Assembly (NCBI RefSeq): GCF_011039075.1
Contig: NZ_JAAKEG010000007.1
Coordinates: forward strand, 1 to 64,000
Length of the DNA: 64,000 nucleotides
Source: Adlercreutzia sp. ZJ304
GTDB lineage: Bacteria > Actinomycetota > Coriobacteriia > Coriobacteriales > Eggerthellaceae
Reading direction: 5' to 3'
The position numbers and the translations under genes are program-made. Shown here piece after piece: positions 1 to 8,284 of the stretch (position 1 is its first letter; each line of letters opens with the position of its first letter). Under the pieces are notes generated by a model, which saw nothing but the letters and a program-made list of their open reading frames with translations, searched no databases and had not been told where the DNA came from.

Positions 1-518
1 TTCAGCTGTGCCCAAAGATATACACAAGACAGTATTAGATATATACCCAATACTATGATGTCCCACATTAGCGGACTTGCAAGATTTGAGTATGCAAATA
101 GCTCCCAAAGGCGCGCAGGTTGTCCCAAATCTACTACTACAAATCCAATAGCAGCTATGGTACATGCAATAGAAGAAAATACTGCGATTTTGCTAATTGC
201 TCCAAAACCTTGTATTCCAAATGCCTTAGGTACAGAAGATATGATTAGACCTCCTGCACTAAGACCTACAAAAAACATGAACATAGTAATGTATAAGCCC
301 CAGCTATCAAGGTTTCTCATGGATGTTTGCACCATGCCACCTGTAAGCTGTATACCCCACAGCACAATTCCTGCTACAGCAAGTATTGCACACACCAAAA
401 TTCCTATATTTACACCCTTGTTGTTAAACAATGCACCCTTAGGCTTTGCTTGTTTTTGTTCGCCTGATGTGGGCGATTTGACATTGGCGGCAGTAGCCGC
501 AGAAGTTGTCTCAGTCAT
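1..518 (-). CDS. NrfD/PsrC-type membrane subunit (partial, runs off the left edge)
   Basis: Quinone-interacting integral membrane subunit of a molybdoenzyme complex. The ATG at 518 follows AAGGGGATAAATT, a good ribosome site. The reading frame stays open to base 1, so about 172 N-terminal residues are present and the C-terminus is missing. After a hydrophilic leader of about 30 residues, hydrophobic helices appear, including GILVCAILAVAGIVLWGIQL and the stretch GLYITMFMFFVGLSAGGL, which has the small-residue pattern of NrfD family helices, then VVVDLGQPARLWELF, a family hallmark. It is third in an operon after the molybdoenzyme and the four-cluster ferredoxin, which is the PsrABC/DmsABC-like order. 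It likely passes electrons between menaquinol and the ferredoxin subunit. The substrate cannot be told from this subunit. Confidence 0.9.
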   Translation of the reverse strand, partial: MTETTSAATAANVKSPTSGEQKQAKPKGALFNNKGVNIGILVCAILAVAGIVLWGIQLTGGMVQTSMRNLDSWGLYITMFMFFVGLSAGGLIISSVPKAFGIQGFGAISKIAVFSSIACTIAAIGFVVVDLGQPARLWELFAYSNLASPLMWDIIVLGIYLILSCVYLWAQL

Positions 519-539
519 AATTTATCCCCTTACCTGCAG

Positions 540-1160
540 TTATTCGAGATAGTAGGTGGAAGGTTTTGTACCACGATCAGGTAACAGTTGTTTATATGCA
601 CGCGTAGATATTAATTTTGATACTTCCGAATTGGGATCGTCTAAATCACCATAAAAGCGCGCATTGCCCGGGCAGAGAACCATACAAGCAGGTTTTTCTC
701 CCCTAGCAAGTCTCTGGTAGCAGAATGTGCATTTCTCAACTACGTGCTTTTGGTGTTTAGGTATATCAATATCACCCGTTGCAAAATCCAACGCATATTT
801 TGGTTCTTCCCAATTGAAGCTACGCACACCTGTGTATGGGCAAGCGCTTATACACATACGACACCCGATGCACTTGTCGTAATCTTGTCGCACAACACCA
901 GTTTCTTCGTCTCTGTAAGTTGCTCCTACTGGGCACACCTTAACGCAAGCTGGGTTCTCGCAATGCTGACAAGTAATGGTTATGGGTTGAATATAGTTAT
1001 TGGGATAAGTTCCCCCCGGCGAATCAAGCACTTCAGAACCCTGCGTTAGTGTACGATTCCACCACACACCTTGCGGAACGTTATTAGCAGCTTTACATGC
1101 AACCTCACATGTATGACAGCCTATACATCTTTTTAAGTCTATGACCATTCCGTATTTCAT
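540..1160 (-). CDS. Four-cluster 4Fe-4S ferredoxin subunit (DmsB/PsrB-like)
   Basis: Electron-transfer subunit joining the membrane anchor to the molybdoenzyme. Four cysteine groups are visible: CIGCHTCEVAC near residue 13, CQHCENPACVKVCP, CIGCRMCISACPYTG, and CTFCYQRLARGEKPACMVLCP, the normal set for four [4Fe-4S] clusters. About 206 residues, usual for DmsB/PsrB. An upstream in-frame TTG at 1169 exists, but GAGGGGG lies 10 nt before the ATG at 1160 and only 1 nt before that TTG, so the ATG is preferred. The gene follows the catalytic subunit by 5 nt and precedes the NrfD subunit by about 21 nt, so the three are co-transcribed. It has no export signal of its own and would travel with the Tat-exported partner, as in related complexes. 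Confidence 0.93.
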   Translation of the reverse strand: MKYGMVIDLKRCIGCHTCEVACKAANNVPQGVWWNRTLTQGSEVLDSPGGTYPNNYIQPITITCQHCENPACVKVCPVGATYRDEETGVVRQDYDKCIGCRMCISACPYTGVRSFNWEEPKYALDFATGDIDIPKHQKHVVEKCTFCYQRLARGEKPACMVLCPGNARFYGDLDDPNSEVSKLISTRAYKQLLPDRGTKPSTYYLE

Positions 1161-1165
1161 ATCTC

Positions 1166-3649
1166 TCAAGCCCCCTCATATTTCTCTACTTCGCATAAAG
1201 CATCGAAGTAATAATTGTTATAGAACGCCGGGTGAACATGATTTGATGTAAGGTCTGAACTGCATCCTTTTACATGTTCGAAAGCTTGAAATCCTTTTGG
1301 ATATACAACCATTCCTGCTCTTATACCGTTATTGATTTCAGCACGAGCTACCATTTCGCCTCGGTCGTTATACGCGCGAACCATGTCGCCAGTTTTTATG
1401 TCACGCGCCGCAGCATCTTGAGGACTTAATCTTATAGTGGCTTCTGGTCTAAGTTCACGCATCCAATCGCAACTATAGAATTGCGTATGAGTGCGGAATC
1501 TGTTTCGTATAGACGTAAATATAAGAGGATATTTCGCAAACAGAGGATTTTCTTCCCAAGCTTCCATAGGAGGCTCAAAATGAGGCAGATGCTCTAGACT
1601 TTCATCAAACACATCGCCATCGTCTGCACCTTCCCACGCAATAGATCTACTAACATCTTCAAGATAGAATTCAAACTTACCAGTAGGAGTCGTGTATTTA
1701 CCGCCTGCACCTTGTATCTCTAAACCACCCTCTGCTGTAACAAATACTTTTTCTTTACGCAGACGATCCATTGTGAACCCATACATCTGAGCTAATTTGT
1801 TATCAAAATGGTCATCAAGGAATTCTGCAGCAGTCCACGGCATATCAAAGCCCATGCCTTTTGCTAAAAGCTGCGCAATTTCGTAGTCGGGCTTACTCTC
1901 GTACAGCGGCTCAATTGCTTTCTCTTGTATGTTTATGAATGGAGTCTGGTTGCCCATTACGATATCTTCATATTCAAACCATCCGGCAGTTGGAAGAACA
2001 TAGTCAGCATGCCGCGCAGTATCTGTCATTTCATGATCGGCAACTACAACCAAATCCATACCGTTATACATACGCAACGTGTCTAAACGATTTGTTATAT
2101 TCGCCAATGCATTACTTTTAGCCAGCAAGAAGCTGTGCATATCAACCGGAACGTCTCCAAGTTTCTTTGTATCAAATACTTTAGTTAACTTAACGTTTGG
2201 AATAGAAGGACCGGGCGTTACACCTTTGACTGTTGCAATTTTAGGATTATTTACCGCGTAAGACAATTGGCACGGTATAGTGCCGCTCATGCCGGCACCT
2301 TTTTTGCCATAATTGCCCGTAATGGCAAACAGTGCGAGTGCGGCATGATAACCCTTATGTCCGCCTGCATAGTGGTCAACGCCGAAACCACACCATAGTG
2401 TAGTTGGACCCATGTTAGCAACACGATCGGCTATTTCCACTATAGTATCAGCCGGAATGTCGCAAACTGTTTCCGCCTTTTCTGGCGTCCATTCCTGCAC
2501 TGTATCAACGAGAAGTTGATATGCTGGAGACACTTTAAACCCATTTATGTCATATGTGCCTTCAATAGCAGGATTTACTGATTGACCCGCAACAGATTGC
2601 GTCTGAGAATCGGCATCCCATACAACAATTGGATCTATCATTGTGGGCTTGCCTGTAGTGGTGCTTATAGGGCCCTCTGTGGGCGCTACACCCAAATCGC
2701 TCATGCGCAAGTACTTACCATTTTCTTTCACAAGGTATGGTGCCACGGTATTTTTAATTAAGAAATCTCTGTCTATCCAATCATTATCAGCGCATACTTT
2801 TATTAAAGATAAGAAAAACGCAGTATCGGTACCGGGCTTAATAGGAACAAATTGATCGCATTTAGAAGAAGTGATGCTGTAAACAGGATCAACATGAATG
2901 AGTTTTGCTCCTCTGTCGTGCGCCTCCATAACGAATTTAAAATCTACAACATTTGCCTCAGCTGGATTACATCCCCAAAGCAACACGGTTTTTGCATCCA
3001 TATCATTTATATGAGTGTTACCTGCTAGATATGGGGTCATGCCGACCACTTTAACCGACATGCCCAGTCCGGCTCCGTCAAAATTTCCATTAGTTGTTGA
3101 CGCACCCGTTAATCTTGCAAGGTAGTTATAGCCGCCATAGCCTATTTTTCCTTGGCTGCCCGTACCCTGAGAGATTACTATACAGTTTTTCCCATATTTT
3201 TCTTGCAGTTCTTTCCATTTGGAAGTTATATCATCTATGGCTTCCTCCCAGCTGATACGCTCCCAAACCCCTTCGCCACGCGCCGTACCCGCCACACGTC
3301 GCATAGGATATTTCACGCGCTCAGAGTTATAAACACGCTGCGGGTGACTTATTCCTTTCGAGCATATCCTGTTGTATTCAGGAATAGGGAATTCAGCCAT
3401 ATCGACGTTTGCAATATTACCATCACGCTTTCTTATTTTAAGTCTGCATCCGCCCATACAATTACCGCGACATTGACCGAAGTAAATTTCTTCATCAACT
3501 GCAGCATTGTTTTGCTTAGTTTCCGCGAAAGCCTGTAGCGTGTTTGTAGCTGACGCACCCACAACTGCCGCCATGCCGGCTGTTACCGCTGTGGTTTTTA
3601 GAAAGCTACGTCGAGTTAGACCTGTCTTGCCTTGAATCGTGTCCGACAT
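1166..3649 (-). CDS. Tat-exported molybdopterin oxidoreductase, DMSO reductase family (catalytic subunit)
   Basis: Large bis-molybdopterin enzyme, about 827 residues. The N-terminus carries a twin-arginine signal, LTRRSFLKTTAVTAGM, followed by a hydrophobic stretch and an AFA-type cleavage site, so it works outside the membrane. The 4Fe-4S site is CRGNCMGGC with a fourth Cys in RICSKGISHP. The family landmarks GYGGYNYLARL, VLLWGCNPAEA, HVDPVYS and a C-terminal cofactor domain (LSPQDAAARDIKTGDMV) are present. The ATG at 3649 is chosen because GAGAGGAG lies 5 nt upstream; a start at 3664 lies within that site. It heads an operon with a ferredoxin and an NrfD subunit. Candidate substrates are S- or N-oxides, sulfur compounds or other small oxidants; sequence alone does not settle this. 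Confidence 0.92.
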   Translation of the reverse strand: MSDTIQGKTGLTRRSFLKTTAVTAGMAAVVGASATNTLQAFAETKQNNAAVDEEIYFGQCRGNCMGGCRLKIRKRDGNIANVDMAEFPIPEYNRICSKGISHPQRVYNSERVKYPMRRVAGTARGEGVWERISWEEAIDDITSKWKELQEKYGKNCIVISQGTGSQGKIGYGGYNYLARLTGASTTNGNFDGAGLGMSVKVVGMTPYLAGNTHINDMDAKTVLLWGCNPAEANVVDFKFVMEAHDRGAKLIHVDPVYSITSSKCDQFVPIKPGTDTAFFLSLIKVCADNDWIDRDFLIKNTVAPYLVKENGKYLRMSDLGVAPTEGPISTTTGKPTMIDPIVVWDADSQTQSVAGQSVNPAIEGTYDINGFKVSPAYQLLVDTVQEWTPEKAETVCDIPADTIVEIADRVANMGPTTLWCGFGVDHYAGGHKGYHAALALFAITGNYGKKGAGMSGTIPCQLSYAVNNPKIATVKGVTPGPSIPNVKLTKVFDTKKLGDVPVDMHSFLLAKSNALANITNRLDTLRMYNGMDLVVVADHEMTDTARHADYVLPTAGWFEYEDIVMGNQTPFINIQEKAIEPLYESKPDYEIAQLLAKGMGFDMPWTAAEFLDDHFDNKLAQMYGFTMDRLRKEKVFVTAEGGLEIQGAGGKYTTPTGKFEFYLEDVSRSIAWEGADDGDVFDESLEHLPHFEPPMEAWEENPLFAKYPLIFTSIRNRFRTHTQFYSCDWMRELRPEATIRLSPQDAAARDIKTGDMVRAYNDRGEMVARAEINNGIRAGMVVYPKGFQAFEHVKGCSSDLTSNHVHPAFYNNYYFDALCEVEKYEGA

Positions 3650-3686
3650 GTTTTCTCCTCTCATTCTTACTTATAAGAATGCTCTA

Positions 3687-3754
3687 GGAAATCTTGCAGG
3701 CACCCGCACAACAATTCCCTATATGTTTGTCTACAGGGTATCTGCGGGATTTCC
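3687..3754 (-). promoter_or_regulatory. Structured leader upstream of the molybdoenzyme operon
   Basis: Three nested stems can be drawn on the minus-strand RNA: GGAAAT (3749-3754) with ATTTCC (3687-3692), CCCGCA (3743-3748) with TGCGGG (3703-3708), and CCCT (3735-3738) with AGGG (3717-3720). A further hairpin, CATTCTTA-TAAGAATG (3662-3681), ends just before the ribosome site. No known riboswitch class was recognised. Confidence 0.4.
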
Positions 3755-3778
3755 TTAAAATGAGAATCGGCCGATTAT

Positions 3779-3816
3779 TTGATTGTCATATTATCACAAT
3801 GTATTGCGACAATCAA
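3779..3816. promoter_or_regulatory. Inverted repeat, possible operator
   Basis: TTGATTGTC (3779-3787) and GACAATCAA (3808-3816) are perfect 9-bp arms with a 20-bp gap. It lies upstream of the molybdoenzyme operon, beyond its structured leader, and downstream of the GntR gene, which ends at 3895. A GATAAT-like -10 on the minus strand lies inside it. A transcription factor site is plausible; the binding protein is unknown. Confidence 0.4.
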
Positions 3817-3894
3817 TCGTTATTTGATGACAAATTGATATTTTTATTGCTGAATTGCCATAAAGGTCGTTCGCAAACTTCTTGGTACGAAAAA

Positions 3895-4347
3895 CTACGC
3901 TGAATTCCTATGGTCCATACGGCTGCGCACCATAGATAAAATAGCATCATCACTCATACCGGCATTCGAGCCGGCACGAATCATCTCATCTACCAGCGAG
4001 GTTAGCGAATCATCTATCGCAACTATTTCTTTACCCTCTATTTCGGCTACAAAAGTGCCGCGACCTTTCCGTGTAGATATATAGCCCTCGCGCTCTAAGT
4101 CCATATAAGCCCGATTCACAGTGTTGTAGCTTATATCCAGATTAACTGCCAACGCGCGCACCGTGGGCAATCTGTCTCCCGCTTTGTATTCCCCCGAAGC
4201 AATAAGATACGCTAGGCGATTTCTAACCTGCATCCAAACTGGTAGTCCGCTTTCGTAGTTTATCTCTAGCGTTTCAATTCCACCCATTGAAGTTTTTTCC
4301 AAAAGAGCATCCCAGTTGTTGTCAATTTTTGCCTTTTTCAAACCCAT
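3895..4347 (-). CDS. GntR-family regulator (YtrA-like)
   Basis: Short one-domain repressor-type protein of about 150 residues. The winged-helix region runs from about residue 30 to 105 (QVRNRLAYLIASGEYKAGD, LPTVRALAVNLDISYNTVNR, AYMDLEREGYISTRKGRGTF), followed by a short tail of about 45 residues instead of a large ligand domain, as in the YtrA subfamily. It is the last gene of a three-gene minus-strand run with the SPFH protein and the NrfD-like protein, 24 nt after the former. YtrA-type regulators usually control their own operon, so it may regulate these membrane genes. The ATG at 4347 has AGGGG only 1 nt upstream; an internal ATG before GGIETLEINYESG is possible. Confidence 0.85.
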   Translation of the reverse strand: MGLKKAKIDNNWDALLEKTSMGGIETLEINYESGLPVWMQVRNRLAYLIASGEYKAGDRLPTVRALAVNLDISYNTVNRAYMDLEREGYISTRKGRGTFVAEIEGKEIVAIDDSLTSLVDEMIRAGSNAGMSDDAILSMVRSRMDHRNSA

Positions 4348-4371
4348 TCCCCTATGCCTAAATTAATCGTT

Positions 4372-5334
4372 CTAACTATTTAAGCCCTGTATTAATTGAT
4401 CCATAGCAGATTCAGCTGTTTCACTTGTCCCAGACAACGAGCTAGGCAGCGTAACTACAGCGCTGTTAGACCCCTTTACAGTATCGTATTGCAGCAGTAA
4501 CGTGCGCAGACGCAAAGCGGCATCCGGATCATTATAGACCGATGCTGCATCTTTAAGAATTTCAGCTATGTCAACTTCTGCACCCACCACAGCCATACGC
4601 GCGCTTTTCATACGATCAGCCTGCGCCTCAAGTGACATAACTTCCTGAAGTTCATCTGGCAAAACTATATCGCGCACCCTAACCGATATAATATCTACGC
4701 CCCAATTAGACACCTCTTTTTCTATTGCTTCTTTTATCTCTATGTCTAGCTGGTCGCGCCGCAGCGCCACTTCCGCCACACCCGAGCGCCCAATAGCCTC
4801 GCGCATCGCCGTTTGCGCCAGAAAAACTACAGCACTGTAGTAATCTTCTACCTCGATACAAGCCTTTTCAGCATCCCAGACAACCCAATAAAGCACCGCA
4901 TCTATGTTTATAGGAACAAGATCGGCTGTAAGCGTTTTCTCAGCTGAAAATGGTGTTGCCACTATTCTGTGATCTATACGAATTGTGCCGTGCTCTATAA
5001 CCGGAATGGTGAAATAAAGCCCGGGTCCGGCTATTCTGTTAAATTCCCCAAACCGCAAAACTACAACCTTTTCCCACTGAAGTGCAATATGAAAAGACGA
5101 AACCATAAATAGACCGGCAATCAACATGCATATTATGGTGCCAACCCCCACATAGCCTAAGCCAAACCAAGATATCGCCCATACCAAAACACACGCAACA
5201 ACAAATAAAGTAATGCTGAAAATTATTGCGCCATTTCGCGATGAACGCTTGGGTAAATACCCCGGTGTTTTACGGAACGCCCGAGTATCTGCATCGGCTC
5301 GATCGGCTTTATCGCTTTTCCGAAAGATGCTCAT
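4372..5334 (-). CDS. SPFH/band 7 (stomatin/slipin-like) membrane protein
   Basis: About 320 residues. A basic N-terminal tail is followed by two close hydrophobic segments (about 35-58 and 62-80). The band 7 domain then begins with ALQWEKVVVLRFGEFNRI and AGPGLYFTIPVIEHG and contains the DHRIVATPF and VNWGVDIISVRVRDI-type stretches typical of slipins. Such proteins form oligomeric scaffolds at the inner membrane face and are usually linked to membrane microdomains or partner proteases; no NfeD partner gene is adjacent here. Its ATG overlaps the stop of the NrfD-like gene by 4 nt (ATGA), so the two are translationally coupled. That pairing with an NrfD-like anchor is unusual and may mean a scaffold for a respiratory complex (inference). 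Confidence 0.88.
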   Translation of the reverse strand: MSIFRKSDKADRADADTRAFRKTPGYLPKRSSRNGAIIFSITLFVVACVLVWAISWFGLGYVGVGTIICMLIAGLFMVSSFHIALQWEKVVVLRFGEFNRIAGPGLYFTIPVIEHGTIRIDHRIVATPFSAEKTLTADLVPINIDAVLYWVVWDAEKACIEVEDYYSAVVFLAQTAMREAIGRSGVAEVALRRDQLDIEIKEAIEKEVSNWGVDIISVRVRDIVLPDELQEVMSLEAQADRMKSARMAVVGAEVDIAEILKDAASVYNDPDAALRLRTLLLQYDTVKGSNSAVVTLPSSLSGTSETAESAMDQLIQGLNS

Positions 5335-6356
5335 ACAAGCTCCCTTCCTGAAAGTTGTACGTTATACGTAAATGACAGAACTGCTAAATCCGGTTCAGCC
5401 GCATCAGATTTGACCGGAAGATTGAAAGCTTTGGATATATTCTGAGTAATGTCGTACATGCCAGCCTGCACAAAACACACACGCAACGCTAAAGCGCCAG
5501 TAAGCGCAAAAAGCACCACCCATAACACAAGCGCACTAGATAAACTTTTAACAATAATAATTTCCATAACAACAGGACCCACTAACCCGCATAAAAATAC
5601 TCCTGCCCAAAAAATCCACGCTAAATCGCCAATCAACAAGGCATCGGTAGAGGTAACAGATGCAGACATGCTTTTCGCTATAAACAGATACGCAATAATG
5701 GACACAGTCTCTAGCATCACAACTATCATATCGGTTCTGCAAAGCCACACTACTACCCGATATTTTCGAGCGCTATCTCTGGTATTCACAAAAACACTAC
5801 CTAAAAGCACCAATGCAACACCGCTAGAAATAGAAGACAGCAAAAACACAACGGGCAATAGCGGATTCATCCAGAATACAATTGAGGGCATATTTTGAAG
5901 CAGCATTCCGGTATACACAGCTGCCACAATACCGGATACGCAGCCAACGATAGACAGCACCAAAGTACCCGCGCCGGCAATGTTCTCCCAGCCCAAAAGC
6001 CGCCATGCGCTGTTGATTGCAGCACAAACAAGCGCAATGGCAATAGCATAAGCGCCAACGCTCATAATAGATGGTGCAGGGGTAATGAATATATTAATGA
6101 TGCGATCTAGTCTTCCCAAGTCGAACACTAAACAAAGAACGGCAAACACTATGGTAATAAAGCATATCGGCCACGCTAACTTCAGAATACCTTCGAGGCA
6201 ATTTTCATCTGTAAAACTGTCGGGAGAAAATGAACTTTGGTTTTGTGCGTGTGCCACATGTCGCAAATTAACAATCTCTAAAATGCAGAGAACTACAAGA
6301 GAACCGGCTCCGGCTCCTCCAAGAAAAAGATAAAGTATGGTCAGTTCGTTTAGCAC
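5331..6356 (-). CDS. Orphan NrfD/DmsC-like integral membrane protein
   Basis: About 341 residues and roughly nine hydrophobic helices. The N-terminus NELTILYLFLGGAGAGSLVV has the NrfD hallmark of a glycine/alanine-rich first helix, and FDLGRLDRIINIF matches the D-L-G-R motif of the family. The start is taken as GTG at 6356, because AAAGGAAG sits 7 nt upstream; an ATG at 6398 would add 14 non-hydrophobic residues and include that site. No molybdoenzyme or ferredoxin gene is in its operon; instead it is coupled to the SPFH gene and a GntR regulator. It may serve one of the molybdoenzymes nearby, or act as a quinone-linked module with an unlinked partner. Confidence 0.8.
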   Translation of the reverse strand: MLNELTILYLFLGGAGAGSLVVLCILEIVNLRHVAHAQNQSSFSPDSFTDENCLEGILKLAWPICFITIVFAVLCLVFDLGRLDRIINIFITPAPSIMSVGAYAIAIALVCAAINSAWRLLGWENIAGAGTLVLSIVGCVSGIVAAVYTGMLLQNMPSIVFWMNPLLPVVFLLSSISSGVALVLLGSVFVNTRDSARKYRVVVWLCRTDMIVVMLETVSIIAYLFIAKSMSASVTSTDALLIGDLAWIFWAGVFLCGLVGPVVMEIIIVKSLSSALVLWVVLFALTGALALRVCFVQAGMYDITQNISKAFNLPVKSDAAEPDLAVLSFTYNVQLSGRELV

Positions 6357-6475
6357 TGCACAACTTCCTTTTGCAGCGTGCAATATTACTATACGCATCT
6401 ACTTGCAATTCTATCACCTATGACGCAATAAAATGCGACATTAAGTTTTCTCAACACCCTATTTCAAACGCAGAG

Positions 6476-6540
6476 CCTTAGAGGAGGTAGTGCGGAGTGA
6501 AGGCTGGCAGCTTCTGAACGCAGCATCACCTCATCTAAGG
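6476..6540. repeat. Long imperfect inverted repeat (stem-loop)
   Basis: Bases 6476-6493 and 6523-6540 are imperfect inverted copies (CCTTAGAGGAGGTAGTGC against GCATCACCTCATCTAAGG) with a 29-nt loop. It lies between the carrier terminator and the NrfD-like gene. No coding role seen. Confidence 0.45.
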
Positions 6541-6554
6541 CGCACAATTCACAC

Positions 6555-6578
6555 AAAAGGCGCTCCCGAAGGAGCGCC
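6555..6578 (-). terminator. Rho-independent terminator of the arginine operon
   Basis: On the minus strand, GGCGCTCC-TTCG-GGAGCGCC is followed by TTTTG. It is an 8-bp stem with a stable UUCG tetraloop, about 32 nt after the carrier stop codon. Confidence 0.85.
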
Positions 6579-6609
6579 GAAACGAGGACTTTCCTTTGCT
6601 GAGCAAAGA

Positions 6610-8232
6610 TTAGCTTATAGCTGGTCCGGGTATAATCATCATAGCTACCGTAAGTATAACTAGACAGACCACACCAAGTATCAAGAACAGCTTCCAGCCA
6701 AACTTCAACCATGTGGTGTACTCAATCTTAGCCAATGCTAAGCCGCCCATAATAGCGCCCGATGTAGGTGTGAACAGGTTCACAAGACCATTGCCGGCAC
6801 TGAAGATCATCGTCATAACATCTGGCGAGAATCCAAGCCCATTCGCCAAACCGCCCATAATGGGGATAGACACAGTTGCCATGCCGGAAGAAGACGGAAT
6901 CAGGAACGACAAAACCACATAGAGCAAGAACGATAGCGGTGCGAAAATCAGCGCCGATAGTCCCGCCAAAGCTGCTGCCGCATTGGTAAGAATCCACATA
7001 TCCAGACCAGTCTCGCCCATAAGCACCGTGATAGAACGAGCCAAAGCGATGATAAGAACAACACTCATCATGTCGGCAGCACCACTGATAAACGTCTTAA
7101 CGAAACGGCTTTCAGATACGCCACCTATAACACCAATGATAAGAGCCATGATTAGGAACCATGTTGAAGCTTCATCAAAGTACCACTGTCCCAGCGGAAG
7201 ACCAGTTAGGAACGAAGACCAAGCAGGTGTAACTTCTTCTTCAGATGTAGCTGTAGCCTCTACATCGCCCTCAAGTGTCAGTGCAGTACCTGTGGCTTCA
7301 TCATACACACTAGTTATTTCTTCAGCATCTACAGGCGCTACAACTTCTTCATAAGTTGCGCCCTCAACAAACGCATTTACGCCCAAGTCTTCCCAAGGAA
7401 TGAAGCTAACTATCATAACTACAAACGTCAAAGCAAATACGATAAGCGACCATTTCTGGCGACCAGTCATCTTAGGAGCAGGCTTCTCATCGTCAGAAGC
7501 AGCCTCAACCTCAGATTCGACCATGCCCCATTCGTTCATCATATCTTCCTGCTCTTGCAGAGAAAGAATAGTAGAACCCTTATCAGCCTTTACTTTTTTA
7601 GCGTAACGCATAACAAATACAATGGAGATAGCAAGTGTAGACAACCAAAGCACAACACCTAGCCCCATTACTACTACCTGATCGGGCACTATGCCCATGC
7701 TGTTTAGCGCATCGTTGGCAACACCTACTGCAAACGGATTAACCGTAGAACCCAAAACACCACAACCAGCACCTAGGAGAACAACTGCCGCACCAGTAAT
7801 GCTGTCGAATCCAGCAGCAACCATCGTGGCTGCTAGCAGTAGATAAAATGGCACTGTTTCTTCGCACATGCCATATGTAGTGCCACCAACAGAGAAGATA
7901 AACATCAGGATAGGAATAAGAATAAGTTCGTTGCCCTTAAGCTTATGCACAAGTGCTGCGATGCCCGCATCCAATGCGCCTGTCTCGGTAATTATTCCGA
8001 GGAAGCCGCCCAGGATGAGGACGAACAGACAAACACCAATTGCATCTTGGAAGCCAAGTACGGGAGCAGTAACTATATTAGCAAGAGTTGCGCCTTCCAC
8101 ACCTTCTACCCCGAGTGCGCCCATAATCATGGTTATGACCGCAAGAACAACGAGGATAATTAGCAAAATTGTAAAAGCGGAAATAGCTGCACGCTTCTTC
8201 TTTTGCTTCGTGCCAGTATTCTCAGCTGACAT
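6610..8232 (-). CDS. YfcC-family carrier, probable arginine/ornithine antiporter
   Basis: About 540 residues and roughly 12-13 membrane helices. It has the YfcC/C4-dicarboxylate-carrier-like features GFLGIITETGALDAGIA, FSVGGTTYGMCEETVPF and a C-terminal LIPSSSGMATVSIPIMGGLA re-entrant-like segment. As the last gene of the arc operon it most likely exchanges external arginine for internal ornithine, which is inferred from context since YfcC proteins move several substrates. An unusual acidic, Thr/Glu-rich loop (about residues 290-350, with EEVVAPVDAEEITSVYDEAT) sits between helices. A clear AAAGG lies 7 nt before the ATG. A perfect 20-bp palindrome separates it from arcC. Confidence 0.85.
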   Translation of the reverse strand: MSAENTGTKQKKKRAAISAFTILLIILVVLAVITMIMGALGVEGVEGATLANIVTAPVLGFQDAIGVCLFVLILGGFLGIITETGALDAGIAALVHKLKGNELILIPILMFIFSVGGTTYGMCEETVPFYLLLAATMVAAGFDSITGAAVVLLGAGCGVLGSTVNPFAVGVANDALNSMGIVPDQVVVMGLGVVLWLSTLAISIVFVMRYAKKVKADKGSTILSLQEQEDMMNEWGMVESEVEAASDDEKPAPKMTGRQKWSLIVFALTFVVMIVSFIPWEDLGVNAFVEGATYEEVVAPVDAEEITSVYDEATGTALTLEGDVEATATSEEEVTPAWSSFLTGLPLGQWYFDEASTWFLIMALIIGVIGGVSESRFVKTFISGAADMMSVVLIIALARSITVLMGETGLDMWILTNAAAALAGLSALIFAPLSFLLYVVLSFLIPSSSGMATVSIPIMGGLANGLGFSPDVMTMIFSAGNGLVNLFTPTSGAIMGGLALAKIEYTTWLKFGWKLFLILGVVCLVILTVAMMIIPGPAIS

Positions 8233-8250
8233 GATCTTACCTTTCTACTA

Positions 8251-8270
8251 GACTCGGATATATCCGAGTC
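8251..8270. repeat. Perfect palindrome between arcC and the carrier gene
   Basis: GACTCGGATA followed directly by TATCCGAGTC; as RNA an 8-bp stem with a UAUA loop and no U-run. It lies 14 nt after arcC and 18 nt before the carrier start. It probably stabilises or partly terminates the operon message (inference). Confidence 0.55.
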
Positions 8271-8284
8271 GCAGGGTATACACC

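Noticed and set aside
55-552. Plus-strand open frame of 165 codons
   Set aside because: It is antisense to the NrfD membrane-subunit gene, which has a ribosome site, helices and the family motif on the minus strand.
6464-6712. Minus-strand open frame of 82 codons
   Set aside because: It crosses the carrier gene's end, its terminator and the inverted repeat; no family features and no ribosome site.
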